From Azospirillum ramasamyi (lineage in GTDB: Bacteria; Pseudomonadota; Alphaproteobacteria; Azospirillales; Azospirillaceae): 64,000 nucleotides of DNA. The translations under genes were made by a program, and so were the position numbers. The notes under the pieces were generated by a model. The model made no database searches, was not told the origin of the DNA, and worked only from the letters and a program-made list of their open reading frames with translations. Of this stretch, positions 53,963-62,421 are shown piece by piece (positions within the stretch are counted from its first letter, which is position 1; the number at the start of each line of letters is the position of its first letter). The stretch spans positions 1-64,000 of the forward strand of contig NZ_CP029829.1 in assembly GCF_003233655.1 (NCBI RefSeq), in the 5' to 3' direction.

Positions 53963-54877
53963 CTAGGCGGCGGCAAGGGCGGCGGCGACCCCCGCCGCGA
54001 CCCGCGCATTGTTGCGGATCAGCGCGATGTTGGCGGTCAGGCTGCGCCCGCCGGTGATGCGCTCCAGCGCCGCCAGCAGATGCGGGGTGATGTCCTTCCC
54101 CTTGATTCCATTGGCTTCCGCATCGGCCAGCGCCTGGGCGACGGCGGTTTCCATGGCGTCGGCGTCAAGCTCGTCGGCGGGCGGGATCGGGTTCGCCAGC
54201 AGAACGCCGCCATCCAGGCCGAGCCGCCATTTCGCGCGCAGAATGTCTGCCACCGCGGTTGCGTTGTCACAGCGATGATCGACGGGCAGGCCGCTGCGGC
54301 GGCTGTAGAAGGCCGGAAATTCGTCGGTGCCGAAGCCCAGCACCGGGACTCCGCGGGTCTCCAGCACCTCGAGCGTCTTGGGCAGGTCGAGAATCGACTT
54401 GGCCCCGGCGCAGACCACGCAGACCGACGTGCGCGCCAGCTCGTCCAGGTCGGCGGAGATGTCGAAGCTGGTCTCCGCCCCGCGATGGACGCCGCCGATG
54501 CCGCCGGTGGCGAAGACGGCGATGCCGGCCAGCCGCGCCCCGATCATCGTCGCCGCCACCGTGGTCGCCCCCAGCGCCCCGGTCGCGATGGCGATGGGCA
54601 GGTCGCGGCGGCTCAGCTTGCGCACGGCATGGCCGCCGGCCGCCAGACGCTCCAGCGCCTCGTCGTCCAGCCCGATGCGGATGCGCCCGTCCATCACCGC
54701 GATGGTGGCGGGGATCGCGCCCGCCGCCCGCACCTCCGCCTCCAGCGCGCGGGCGGTCTCCAGGTTGCGCGGGTAAGGCATGCCGTGGGAGATCACCGTC
54801 GATTCCAGCGCCACCACGGGACGCCCTGAAGCGAGTGCGTCGGCGACCTCGGGTGTCGGCAACAGGTTCGGGTGCAT
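53963..54877 (-). CDS. psuG: Pseudouridine-5'-phosphate glycosidase
   Basis: Codes for 304 residues from the ATG at 54877. Family features: VALESTVISHGMPYPRNLETARALEAEVRAAGAIPATIAVMDGRI, then RDLPIAIATGALGATTVAATMIGARLAGIAVFATGGIGGVHRGAETSFDISADL, with the catalytic Lys/Asp region in CAGAKSILDLPKTLE. It cleaves pseudouridine 5'-phosphate to uracil and ribose 5-phosphate. The usual partner kinase PsuK is not adjacent. Divergent from the exonuclease gene with a 52-bp shared promoter region. Confidence 0.95.
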   Translation of the reverse strand: MHPNLLPTPEVADALASGRPVVALESTVISHGMPYPRNLETARALEAEVRAAGAIPATIAVMDGRIRIGLDDEALERLAAGGHAVRKLSRRDLPIAIATGALGATTVAATMIGARLAGIAVFATGGIGGVHRGAETSFDISADLDELARTSVCVVCAGAKSILDLPKTLEVLETRGVPVLGFGTDEFPAFYSRRSGLPVDHRCDNATAVADILRAKWRLGLDGGVLLANPIPPADELDADAMETAVAQALADAEANGIKGKDITPHLLAALERITGGRSLTANIALIRNNARVAAGVAAALAAA

Positions 54878-54894
54878 GCGCTGTGTCTTCGAAG

Positions 54895-54922
54895 TTGGGG
54901 GGCGGTTGGAACGGCCTATATT
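54895..54922 (+). promoter_or_regulatory. Promoter with -10 box 7 bases before the exonuclease start
   Basis: TTGGGG (54895-54900), 16-base spacer, TATATT (54917-54922). The start codon ATG is at 54930, so the transcript should begin at or next to it. AGGA at 54923-54926 is too close (3 bases) to serve as a normal ribosome site. Geometry is the same as at tspO. Confidence 0.55.
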
Positions 54923-54929
54923 AGGACGC

Positions 54930-56021
54930 ATGTCCGCTGCACACCAATCCAATCCCGATCGCCCGCATCCCGACCGCCCGCATCCCGACCGGTGGATCAA
55001 GGTCCGTCCCGAAGGGCTCTATGTCGAGCCGGGGGGCTTCTACATCGACCCGGTGCGCCCGGTGGAGCGCGCGGTCGTCACCCACGGCCATTCCGACCAT
55101 GCCCGGCCCGGCAACCGCCATGTGCTGGCGACTCCGGGCACGCTGGCCATCATGCGCCAGCGGATGGGCGCGGGGGTGGGGGGAAGCCTGCAGCCGCTGG
55201 AGTATGGCGAGGGGCTGAACATCGGCGGCGTGGCGGTGCGGCTGGTGCCGGCCGGCCATGTGCTGGGCAGCGCGCAGGTGGTGCTGGAACATGCCGGGTC
55301 GCGCGTGGTGGTGTCGGGCGACTACAAGCGCCGGCCCGACCGCACCTGCGCGCCGTTCGAGCCGGTGCCCTGCGACGTCTTCGTCACCGAGGCGACCTTC
55401 GGCCTGCCGGTGTTCCGCCACCCGCCGGATCTGGGCGAGGTGGGGAAGCTGCTGCATTCGATGGCGCTGTTCCCCGAGCGCAGCCATGTCGTCGGCGTCT
55501 ATGCGCTGGGCAAATGCCAGCGGCTGATCACGCTGCTGCGGGCGGCGGGATACGACCGGCCGATCTGGCTGCACGGCGCGCTGGAGCCGCTGTGCCGGCT
55601 CTATGGCGAATGGGGCGTGGAGCTGGGGGAGCTGCGCCCGGCGACGGTGGCGGCGAAGGAGGATTTGAAGGGCGCCCTGGTGCTGGCCCCGCCGGCGGCG
55701 GTGGCCGACCGCTGGGCGCGGCGGCTGGCCGATCCGGTGGTGGCGGTGGCGTCGGGCTGGATGCGGGTGCGCCAGCGTGCCCGCCAGCGCGGGGTGGAAC
55801 TGCCGCTGGTCATCTCCGACCATGCCGACTGGGACGAGCTGTGCCGGACGCTGGAGGATGTCGGCGCGCCGGAGGTCTGGGTGACGCATGGCCGGGAGGA
55901 GGCGCTGGTCCATTACGCCACCAGCCGCGGCATCCGCGCCCGCGCGCTGGCGCTGATCGGTTTCGAGGACGAGGATCTCGAGGGCGGTCCCGAGAAGGCC
56001 GGGGAAGGGGAGGCACCGTGA
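54930..56021 (+). CDS. Ligase-associated DNA exonuclease (metallo-beta-lactamase fold)
   Basis: Codes for 363 residues. The N-terminus has three PHPDR-like repeats (NPDRPHPDRPHPDRWI), then the MBL motif HGHSDHARPG (52-61), the second metal-binding part VPAGHVLGSAQVVLEHAG and VVSGDYKRRPD, and the beta-CASP-like segment with ISDHADWDELC and WVTHGREEA. These are the marks of the SNM1-like nucleases linked to ATP-dependent ligases in bacteria, here overlapped by the ligase start (GTGA). It probably trims DNA ends before sealing. Confidence 0.88.
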   Translation: MSAAHQSNPDRPHPDRPHPDRWIKVRPEGLYVEPGGFYIDPVRPVERAVVTHGHSDHARPGNRHVLATPGTLAIMRQRMGAGVGGSLQPLEYGEGLNIGGVAVRLVPAGHVLGSAQVVLEHAGSRVVVSGDYKRRPDRTCAPFEPVPCDVFVTEATFGLPVFRHPPDLGEVGKLLHSMALFPERSHVVGVYALGKCQRLITLLRAAGYDRPIWLHGALEPLCRLYGEWGVELGELRPATVAAKEDLKGALVLAPPAAVADRWARRLADPVVAVASGWMRVRQRARQRGVELPLVISDHADWDELCRTLEDVGAPEVWVTHGREEALVHYATSRGIRARALALIGFEDEDLEGGPEKAGEGEAP

Positions 56022-57607
56022 ACCGCTTTGCCGCGCTGATCGACGCGCTGGTCTTCATGCCCTCGCGCAACGGCAAGATCCGCCTGCTGGTCGAGCATTT
56101 CGCCACCACCCCCGACCCCGAGCGCGGCTGGGCGCTGGCGGCGCTGACCGGAGCCCTGAGCTTCCGCGAGGCCAAGCCGGCGGCGATCCGCGAACTGGCG
56201 GCGACCAGGGTCGATCCGGAACTGCTGGCGCTGTCCTACGACTATGTCGGCGATCTGGCGGAGACGGTGGCGCTGATCTGGCCGGAGCGGCCGGAAAGGG
56301 CCAACAGCCTGCCGCCCGGCCTGAACGAGGTGGTGGAGTGCCTGCAGGCCGCCAGGCGCGGGCAGGTGATGGGGCTGGTGGAGGGCTGGCTCGACACGCT
56401 CGACTCGTCGGGGCGCTTCGCTTTGCTGAAGCTGATCACCGGAGCGCTGCGCATCGGCGTGTCGGCGCGGCTCGCCAAGACGGCGCTGGCGGAATGGGGC
56501 AGGATTGCCCGGCCGGAGGTTGGCGTCGACGACGTGGAGGAGGTCTGGCATGGGCTGACCGCGCCCTATGCGGAGCTGTTCGCCTGGCTGGAGGGACGAT
56601 CGGACCGCCCGGCGACCGGGGCCGGGGCGGGCTTCCGCCCGATGATGCTGTCCCACCCGCTGGAGGAGGAGGACCGTGCCGCGCTCGACCCCGCCGCCTA
56701 TGCCGCCGAATGGAAATGGGACGGCATCCGGGTGCAGCTGGCGGCGCGCGGCGGGGAGCGGCGGCTCTACAGCCGCACCGGCGACGACGTGTCCGGCGCC
56801 TTTCCCGACATCGTCGATCACATGAGCTTCGACGCGGTGCTGGACGGCGAGCTGCTGGTGGCGCGCGACGGGGTGGTGGCGCCCTTCAACGACCTGCAGC
56901 AGCGCCTCAACCGCAAGACGGTGACGGCGCAGATGCTGCGCGACGGGCCGGCCTGGGTGCGGCTCTACGATATCCTGTTCGACGGCGGGGAGGATTTGCG
57001 CGGCCTGTCCTTCGTCGAACGGCGCGCCCGGCTGGAGCGCTGGTACGAGGCGGTTCGGCCGCGGCGGATGGATCTGTCGCCGCTGGTGCCCTTCGGCGGC
57101 TGGGACGAACTGGTCGGTCTGCGCGAGGGCGCGCGGGAGAACGGCATCGAGGGGCTGATGCTGAAGCGGCGCGACAGCGCCTATCTGGCCGGGCGGCCGA
57201 AGGGGCCGTGGTTCAAGTGGAAGCGCGGGGCGCTGACGCTCGACGCCGTGATGATGTACGCCCAGCGCGGCCACGGGAAGCGGTCGAGCTATTATTCCGA
57301 CTACACCTTCGGCGTCTGGCGCGGGGAGGAGCTGGTGCCGGTCGGCAAGGCCTATTCCGGCTTCACCGATGCCGAGCTGATCGAATTGGACCGCTGGGTG
57401 CGCAACCACACCACACGCCGCTACGGCCCGGTGCGCGAGGTGGCGGCCGGGCTGGTTCTGGAGGTCGCCTTCGACAGCGTGCATCCGTCCAACCGGCACA
57501 AGAGCGGGCTGGCGATGCGCTTCCCCCGCGTCCACCGCATCCGCTGGGACAAGCCGGCGCATGAGGCGGACAGGCTGGAGACGCTGGCGGCGATGGTGGC
57601 GGGGTAA
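56018..57607 (+). CDS. ATP-dependent DNA ligase (LigC/LigB-type, repair-associated)
   Basis: Codes for 529 residues from GTG 56018, overlapping the exonuclease stop by four bases. Order: N-terminal DNA-binding domain (1-200), nucleotidyltransferase domain with the adenylated Lys233 (EWKWDGIRVQL), motif III (SRTGDDVSGAFPDIV), motif IV (DAVLDGELLV), motif V (EGLMLKRRDSAY...PWFKWKRG), and an OB-fold with RVHRIRWDKPAHEADRLETL. Seals nicks with ATP, unlike the NAD-dependent LigA. In many bacteria this pair also has a helicase and a phosphoesterase gene; neither is present here. Longer frames extending upstream read through the exonuclease gene. Confidence 0.93.
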   Translation: MNRFAALIDALVFMPSRNGKIRLLVEHFATTPDPERGWALAALTGALSFREAKPAAIRELAATRVDPELLALSYDYVGDLAETVALIWPERPERANSLPPGLNEVVECLQAARRGQVMGLVEGWLDTLDSSGRFALLKLITGALRIGVSARLAKTALAEWGRIARPEVGVDDVEEVWHGLTAPYAELFAWLEGRSDRPATGAGAGFRPMMLSHPLEEEDRAALDPAAYAAEWKWDGIRVQLAARGGERRLYSRTGDDVSGAFPDIVDHMSFDAVLDGELLVARDGVVAPFNDLQQRLNRKTVTAQMLRDGPAWVRLYDILFDGGEDLRGLSFVERRARLERWYEAVRPRRMDLSPLVPFGGWDELVGLREGARENGIEGLMLKRRDSAYLAGRPKGPWFKWKRGALTLDAVMMYAQRGHGKRSSYYSDYTFGVWRGEELVPVGKAYSGFTDAELIELDRWVRNHTTRRYGPVREVAAGLVLEVAFDSVHPSNRHKSGLAMRFPRVHRIRWDKPAHEADRLETLAAMVAG

Positions 57608-57647
57608 GGGCCAGAGGGGGAGAGGGGCAGTGGGGTAAGGGGCCCCC

Positions 57648-58280
57648 TCAATACCCCTTCGGCTGCCCGCCGAAGACGCCCTTGGCCCAGGCGCCGACGC
57701 GGTGGCGCCACTGTTCGTGCCAGATGTAGACGCTACCCTTGACCCAGTTCATCTGGATCGCGCGGCGCTGGCCTTCGAAGGGGTGGTGGCCGTGCCAGGA
57801 GGTGTCGCTGCGGCGGAAGCACATCAGCGTGCCTTCCTCCGGCGGAACCTCGGCGGCGTAATCCTCCAGGTCCTGGGAGCGCAGGATGCGCAGGCGGCCG
57901 CCGGCGGCCTCCCAGGGCGGGTTCATGTAGATCAGGACGGTGATGACCTTGCTGGCCGAATCCGGGTGGATCTTGCCGTCGGTCGGCCGGCACATGCCGC
58001 GCGCCGTGAACATCGTCGGATAGCCCGACAGGTCGATCCCGAACTTGTCGGAGAAGGCCTTGCAGACCTCCGGCCCCTTCAGTTCGGCGATCAGCCGGTC
58101 GAAGCTCGGCCCCTGGGGGAAGATGCCCAGCGGGATGGAGCCCGGCCTGTCGACCTTGGGATAGTCGCGGTGCAGATCCTCGAGAAACTCCCGCTTCACG
58201 AAGCCCGGAACGCAGAGGAAGTCGTAGGGATCATGCTGCAGAGGGGTGGCGCGGAATCGGTCCAGATCGAGCATGGACAT
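57648..58280 (-). CDS. 2OG-Fe(II) oxygenase family protein (first of two)
   Basis: Codes for 210 residues. The double-stranded beta-helix metal triad appears as His105-x-Asp107 (KIHPDSASKVITVLIYMNPPW) and His163 (DTSWHGHHPFEGQRRAIQMNWV), with Arg172/173 as the likely 2-oxoglutarate ligand. GMCRPTDGKIHPD sits where prolyl-hydroxylase-like enzymes have the same motif. The ATG at 58280 has GGGAG upstream. It follows a second oxygenase gene after 77 bases, same strand. Substrate unknown. Confidence 0.75.
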   Translation of the reverse strand: MSMLDLDRFRATPLQHDPYDFLCVPGFVKREFLEDLHRDYPKVDRPGSIPLGIFPQGPSFDRLIAELKGPEVCKAFSDKFGIDLSGYPTMFTARGMCRPTDGKIHPDSASKVITVLIYMNPPWEAAGGRLRILRSQDLEDYAAEVPPEEGTLMCFRRSDTSWHGHHPFEGQRRAIQMNWVKGSVYIWHEQWRHRVGAWAKGVFGGQPKGY

Positions 58281-58357
58281 GGGTACTGAACTCCCAGAGA
58301 GCAGGCCGACAAGTGATTCGCCCCCCACACGAACCCCACATAAACTCGACGGAAGTT

Positions 58358-59014
58358 TTATGCAATGGGCTCTTCGGGGAAGCAGAGTTCCTGCCGCGCG
58401 CGCCATTCGGGGCCGACATAGTTGACGATGATCGATTTGCGCACGCCGTCGATCGGACGTTTCTCGAACCCATGCCAGGTGTTGCCGGCGGGGATGAAGA
58501 TCAGCCCTTCATTGAAGGCGTAGGGCGCGCGGGCGACCACCGTCCGCGTCTCGTCCAGCACGTCGGTGCCCCAATGGGCGCAGTTCGGCCCCTTGGACAG
58601 ATAGATCAGCATCGTGAACTTCTTGACGCCGATGTCGGTGTGCGGCTCCAGCCAGAAGCCGTCGGTGTCCTGGCAATATTCGATGCGCAGGCTGGTGCCG
58701 GACAGGTCGACGTTGCAGGTGCGCTGGATCGCCTCCACCACCGGACGGCCCTGGAAGGCCTGGGCGACCGTCTCGCAAACCGGGTATTCTGCCCGGTTCT
58801 CCTCGCTGAAATAGGTGCGGGACGCGTTGTTGGTCTCGCGCTTGCCATAGGTGTCGGACACCCGCGGCGGCCCCCAGGGCAGGGCGGCGATGGCGTCGGC
58901 GTCCTCCTCCGGCAGGGCTTCGGACAGCAGCCAGTGATTGTACGGCGTCTCGGACAGCCGGCTGCGCTCCAGGCAGCGCAGGAAGCAGGCGGAAACGGTG
59001 TCGGCGGTGGTCAT
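58358..59014 (-). CDS. 2OG-Fe(II) oxygenase family protein (second of two)
   Basis: Codes for 218 residues with His125-x-Asp127 (WLEPHTDIGVKKFTMLIYLSKG), distal His181 (NTWHGFEKRP) and Arg192 (GVRKSIIVNYV), the same arrangement as the next gene. The N-terminal half is helical with a SRLSETPYNHWLLSEAL segment. It likely hydroxylates a protein or a small molecule; the sequence gives no target. Upstream GGGAG precedes the ATG. Followed in the same direction by the other oxygenase. Confidence 0.75.
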   Translation of the reverse strand: MTTADTVSACFLRCLERSRLSETPYNHWLLSEALPEEDADAIAALPWGPPRVSDTYGKRETNNASRTYFSEENRAEYPVCETVAQAFQGRPVVEAIQRTCNVDLSGTSLRIEYCQDTDGFWLEPHTDIGVKKFTMLIYLSKGPNCAHWGTDVLDETRTVVARAPYAFNEGLIFIPAGNTWHGFEKRPIDGVRKSIIVNYVGPEWRARQELCFPEEPIA

Positions 59015-59162
59015 GATGGCATGGCTCCCGGTCCAGGGGCGACCGTCCGCGACGGCCGGTTTGCCGCCGCTTATGCCATGGTCCGTACACCGACGCCGAA
59101 GCCAAACCGGTCCTGCCGGCCGGGTGCGCGCATTGGTCGCGTCGCCGCGCCCCGCCGGCCCG

Positions 59163-60155
59163 TTATGCCAGACCGTGCCGCTTCCTGTGCGCGGGCAGCC
59201 GGCGCATCACCTCTTCGGCGACGATCCGCGTCTCGTCCATCGGCTGATAGCTCCAGTGGTCGAGCGAGCCGTCGAACGGCCGGGTGATGCCGTCCCGGTA
59301 CAGCCCGTCATGGAAGGCGCGGAACTTGGGCGACCCGCCGTCCAGTTCGATCACATAGACGGGCTTGCCGGTGGAGCAGGCCTCCGACGTCATCGACACG
59401 CTGTCGCAGGTCACCACCACCGCGTCGGCAAGGCCGAGATAGGCGAAATAGGGGTTCTCGCCGGTGCCGTCCCACACCTCCGCCGGCAGGCCGGACAGGC
59501 GGGCGCGCAGGATCGCCTCGTTGTCGGCGCCGGTGCGGCGCGACGGGGTGACCATCAGCCCGGCGCCATGGCTGCGCGTCAGGTTGGCCAGCCGTTCGGC
59601 CACGTCGCCCATGATGGTGGGCGTCAGGCGGTAGACGCCGTTGTCGCCGCCGATCAGCACGGCGATGCGCGGATGCGGCAGATGGGCCAGACGCGGGGCG
59701 AAGCGTTCGGCGGCGTCGGCCAGGATGGCGGGCGTCACCCGGTGCAGCGCGCCGTGCGTCACCATCACGTTCTCGGCCCGCAACTTGTCGTGGCGCGGCA
59801 CGACGACCAGATCGAAATGCCGCGGGCTCATCACCGGATCCTGGATCTGGACGGTGAAGGTCCGCCCGCGCGACTGGCGGCGCACCGCCAGCGAGACGGC
59901 GACGGACTGCCGGCCGGTGCCGATCAGGATGTCGGGCCAGGGCGGCTCCACCGGATCGCCCCTGCGGCTGGCGGCGAAGCGGTTGCCGATGCGCCAGTAG
60001 GGGGTCAACTGGCGCCATGGGGTGCGCAGGTGGACGCGCTTGATCACCGGCGTCAGGCCCAGCGCCTCGGCCAGCCCGATGCACTGGTTTTCCATGCCGG
60101 CCTTGCCGTCCGACACAACCCAGCAGGTCAGGGGCGAGGAGGTCACAGGTTGCAT
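59163..60155 (-). CDS. ELM1-family (mitochondrial-fission-like) protein
   Basis: Codes for 330 residues. It starts PLTCWVVSDGKAGMENQCIGLAEALG and includes WPDILIGTGRQSVAVSLAVRR, PRIAVLIGGDNGVYRL, VTPSRRTGADNEAILRARL and CDSVSMTSEACSTGKPVYVIELDGG, matching the DUF1022/ELM1 group. These proteins are related in fold to GT-B glycosyltransferases such as MurG; the bacterial role is unknown. It lies upstream of the two oxygenases on the same strand and divergent from an Lrp-type regulator. Confidence 0.85.
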   Translation of the reverse strand: MQPVTSSPLTCWVVSDGKAGMENQCIGLAEALGLTPVIKRVHLRTPWRQLTPYWRIGNRFAASRRGDPVEPPWPDILIGTGRQSVAVSLAVRRQSRGRTFTVQIQDPVMSPRHFDLVVVPRHDKLRAENVMVTHGALHRVTPAILADAAERFAPRLAHLPHPRIAVLIGGDNGVYRLTPTIMGDVAERLANLTRSHGAGLMVTPSRRTGADNEAILRARLSGLPAEVWDGTGENPYFAYLGLADAVVVTCDSVSMTSEACSTGKPVYVIELDGGSPKFRAFHDGLYRDGITRPFDGSLDHWSYQPMDETRIVAEEVMRRLPAHRKRHGLA

Positions 60156-60240
60156 GAGAACTCGGATCGTTCGGGGTGCTGAGGGGATTGCGGTGAAAAG
60201 ACCGGTATCCGGGTTGCTCGCCCTTGCGGGGGTTTCGGTC

Positions 60241-60269
60241 TTGGCGTAGACACCATGCCCGTGTAATAT
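60241..60269 (+). promoter_or_regulatory. Sigma-70 promoter of the Lrp/AsnC gene
   Basis: TTGGCG (60241-60246) and TAATAT (60264-60269) with a 17-base spacer, giving a leader of about 32 bases. A strong -10 match. Confidence 0.72.
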
Positions 60270-60307
60270 CCTTTCTCCAAATCATCCCCGGAGCGACCGA
60301 GTAAACC

Positions 60308-60871
60308 ATGCGGCGGGTCAAACTCGACCGAATTGACCGTCGGATTCTGCGCGATCTGCAGAACGACGGCCGGATGACCAACGTGGAGCTTGCCCGACGT
60401 GCCGGCATCTCCGCTCCGCCCTGCCTGCGCCGCGTCCGCGCGTTGGAAGAGGCTGGATTCATCCGTGGCTACCATGCCGACGTCAACCCCGATGCACTGG
60501 GGTTCGGCGTCACGGTGTTCGCCCAGGTCGGCCTCAGCAGCCAGGCCGAAGCGGACCTAAAGAAATTCGAGGAGCTCGTCAACAGCTGGCCGCTCGTGCG
60601 TGAGTGCAACATGCTGGCCGGTGAATATGATTTCGTCCTGAAGATCGTGGCGGAGGACTGGGACGACTACCAGCGCTTCCTGACCACCAAGCTGACCTCG
60701 GCGCCCAACGTCGCCCATGTGAAGTCGGCCCTGTCGATCCGCACCAGCAAGCACACCCCCGGCGTTCCCATCGACGTCGATTCGCCCGACATCCCGGAAG
60801 GGACCGAGGACGACGAGGACGAGGATTTCGCCGAGGACGAGACGACGCCCGCCCGCGCCACCCGGCGCTGA
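60308..60871 (+). CDS. Lrp/AsnC-family transcriptional regulator with acidic tail
   Basis: Codes for 187 residues. The HTH at 1-60 (KLDRIDRRILRDLQNDGRMTNVELARRAGISAPPCLRRVRALEEAGFIRGY) and the RAM effector domain at about 65-145 (FGVTVFAQVGLSSQ...VRECNMLAGEYDFVLKIVAEDWDDYQRFLTTKL) are textbook. Unusual is the about 35-residue tail after 150 with a highly acidic run (EGTEDDEDEDFAEDE) not found in normal Lrp (about 155 residues). Effector unknown. Divergent from the ELM1-family gene. Confidence 0.92.
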   Translation: MRRVKLDRIDRRILRDLQNDGRMTNVELARRAGISAPPCLRRVRALEEAGFIRGYHADVNPDALGFGVTVFAQVGLSSQAEADLKKFEELVNSWPLVRECNMLAGEYDFVLKIVAEDWDDYQRFLTTKLTSAPNVAHVKSALSIRTSKHTPGVPIDVDSPDIPEGTEDDEDEDFAEDETTPARATRR

Positions 60872-60895
60872 ACGGGCAAGGCTCGAAAGGCCTTT

Positions 60896-62251
60896 CTACA
60901 GGGAGGATGCGGCGAGCGCCTGGAGCAGGCCCGCCGCGGCTCCCCCCAGCACCACCCAATGCATCGCCATCGCCCGCCGGGTCAGGGCGTAGAGCGCGGC
61001 CAGCATGATCGCCCAGGCCCAGATCAGGCTCCCCGTGCCGTGCTGCCCGTCCGGCAGCAGCACCGCCATCCCCAGATAGACGCCCAGGTTCAGGATCACC
61101 CCCACCACCGCCGCGGCGATGGCGGCCAGCGCCCCCGCGGCCAGACGGTTGTGGATCAGCCGCTCGACATAGGGGGCCCCGGCGAAGATGAACAGGAAGC
61201 AGGGCAGGAAGGTGACGTAGGTCGTCAGCGCCGCCCCCAGCGTTCCCGCCAGCCCCGGCGACAGCGCGCCCGGCCGGTTCCAGCCGGCGAAGAAGCCGAC
61301 ATACTGCGTCACCAGGATCAGCGGCCCCGGCGTCGTCTCGGCCAGCGCCAGCCCGTCGACCATCTCGCGCGGGCCGAGCCAGCCATAGCTATCCACCGCC
61401 TGCCCGGCGATATAGGGCAGCACGGCATAGGCGCCGCCGAAGGTGACGAAGGCCGCCTTGGTGAACAGCGCCGCGACGCCGCCCCAGGGGTCGGTCCCGA
61501 AGGCCAGCAGCACCGCTCCCACGGGAACCGCCCAAAGCAGGACGAACAGCGCCGCCAGGAGCAGCAGCCGGCCGGGCCGGGGCGCCGGCTCCGCCGCGTC
61601 CGCTACGGCATCGTCATCCGCCACCGGATGCGGGTGGGCGAACCAATGGCGGCCCATCCGTGCCGCGACGCCGCCGATCAGGGCGGCCACGCCGATGACC
61701 AGCGGGAAGGGCAGATGCAGCGCGAACAGCGCCAGGAAGGCGGCGCCGGCCATCGCCACCGCCGCCGGCCCCTTCAGCGTGCGGCGGCCCATCCGCCAGA
61801 CCGCGGCGACGATGATCGCCACCACCGCCGGCTTGATGCCGTTGAACAGCGCGCCGACCAGTCCGGTGTCGCCATGGGCGGCGGCGATCCAGGACAGGGC
61901 GAGCAGAACCAGGGCGCCCGGCAGCACGAACAGCCCGCCCGCCACCAGCCCGCCGCGTATCCCGTGCAGCCGCCAGCCGATATAGGTGGCGAGTTGCTGC
62001 GCCTCCGGCCCCGGCAGCAGCATGCAGAAGTTCAGCGCGTGCAGGAACCGCGTCTGGTCGATCCAGCGGCGGCGGTCGACCAGATCGCTCTGCATCATGG
62101 CGATCTGCCCGGCCGGGCCGCCGAAGCTGGTCAGCCCCAGCCGCAGCCAGTAGAGGCAGAAGGCGCCGAAGGCGGGGGCCGTGGCGGACGGCGCTGCGGC
62201 GGATGGCTGTGCGGGGGACGGCGGAGCGGGCGGGGCGGGGGCGTCGGTCAT
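60896..62251 (-). CDS. chrA: Chromate transporter (CHR family, long form)
   Basis: Codes for 451 residues from the ATG at 62251. Two homologous halves, each with a CHR repeat: LRLGLTSFGGPAGQIAMMQSDLVDRRRWIDQTRFLHALNFCMLLPGPEAQQLATYIGWRLHG, then KAAFVTFGGAYAVLPYIAGQAV...LGPREMVDGLALAETTPGPLILVTQYVGFFAGW. About 10-12 membrane helices. An Ala/Pro-rich N-terminus of 30 residues is unusual. ChrA exports chromate, sometimes taken up with sulfate. No chrB regulator is near. Confidence 0.93.
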   Translation of the reverse strand: MTDAPAPPAPPSPAQPSAAAPSATAPAFGAFCLYWLRLGLTSFGGPAGQIAMMQSDLVDRRRWIDQTRFLHALNFCMLLPGPEAQQLATYIGWRLHGIRGGLVAGGLFVLPGALVLLALSWIAAAHGDTGLVGALFNGIKPAVVAIIVAAVWRMGRRTLKGPAAVAMAGAAFLALFALHLPFPLVIGVAALIGGVAARMGRHWFAHPHPVADDDAVADAAEPAPRPGRLLLLAALFVLLWAVPVGAVLLAFGTDPWGGVAALFTKAAFVTFGGAYAVLPYIAGQAVDSYGWLGPREMVDGLALAETTPGPLILVTQYVGFFAGWNRPGALSPGLAGTLGAALTTYVTFLPCFLFIFAGAPYVERLIHNRLAAGALAAIAAAVVGVILNLGVYLGMAVLLPDGQHGTGSLIWAWAIMLAALYALTRRAMAMHWVVLGGAAAGLLQALAASSL

Positions 62252-62421
62252 GGGGCCGCAGACTAGCGCAAACAGGGCCGCAAGGCAGCGTCCACTGTCG
62301 GGCAGGGTGGGCTTCGGGGACAATTGAAGGGCGGCCATGGTCTTCCGCGGCGCCGGGGATTAATATTGCGCCTGCGAGCGCCGCCGCCGTGGCCGGCGCC
62401 GGGTGTCGGGGACGCTGGACA

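Noticed and set aside
54872-56017. In-frame N-terminal extension of the DNA ligase by 382 codons
   Set aside because: It reads an alternative frame of the exonuclease gene; the GTG at 56018 overlaps the exonuclease stop and begins the ligase family homology.
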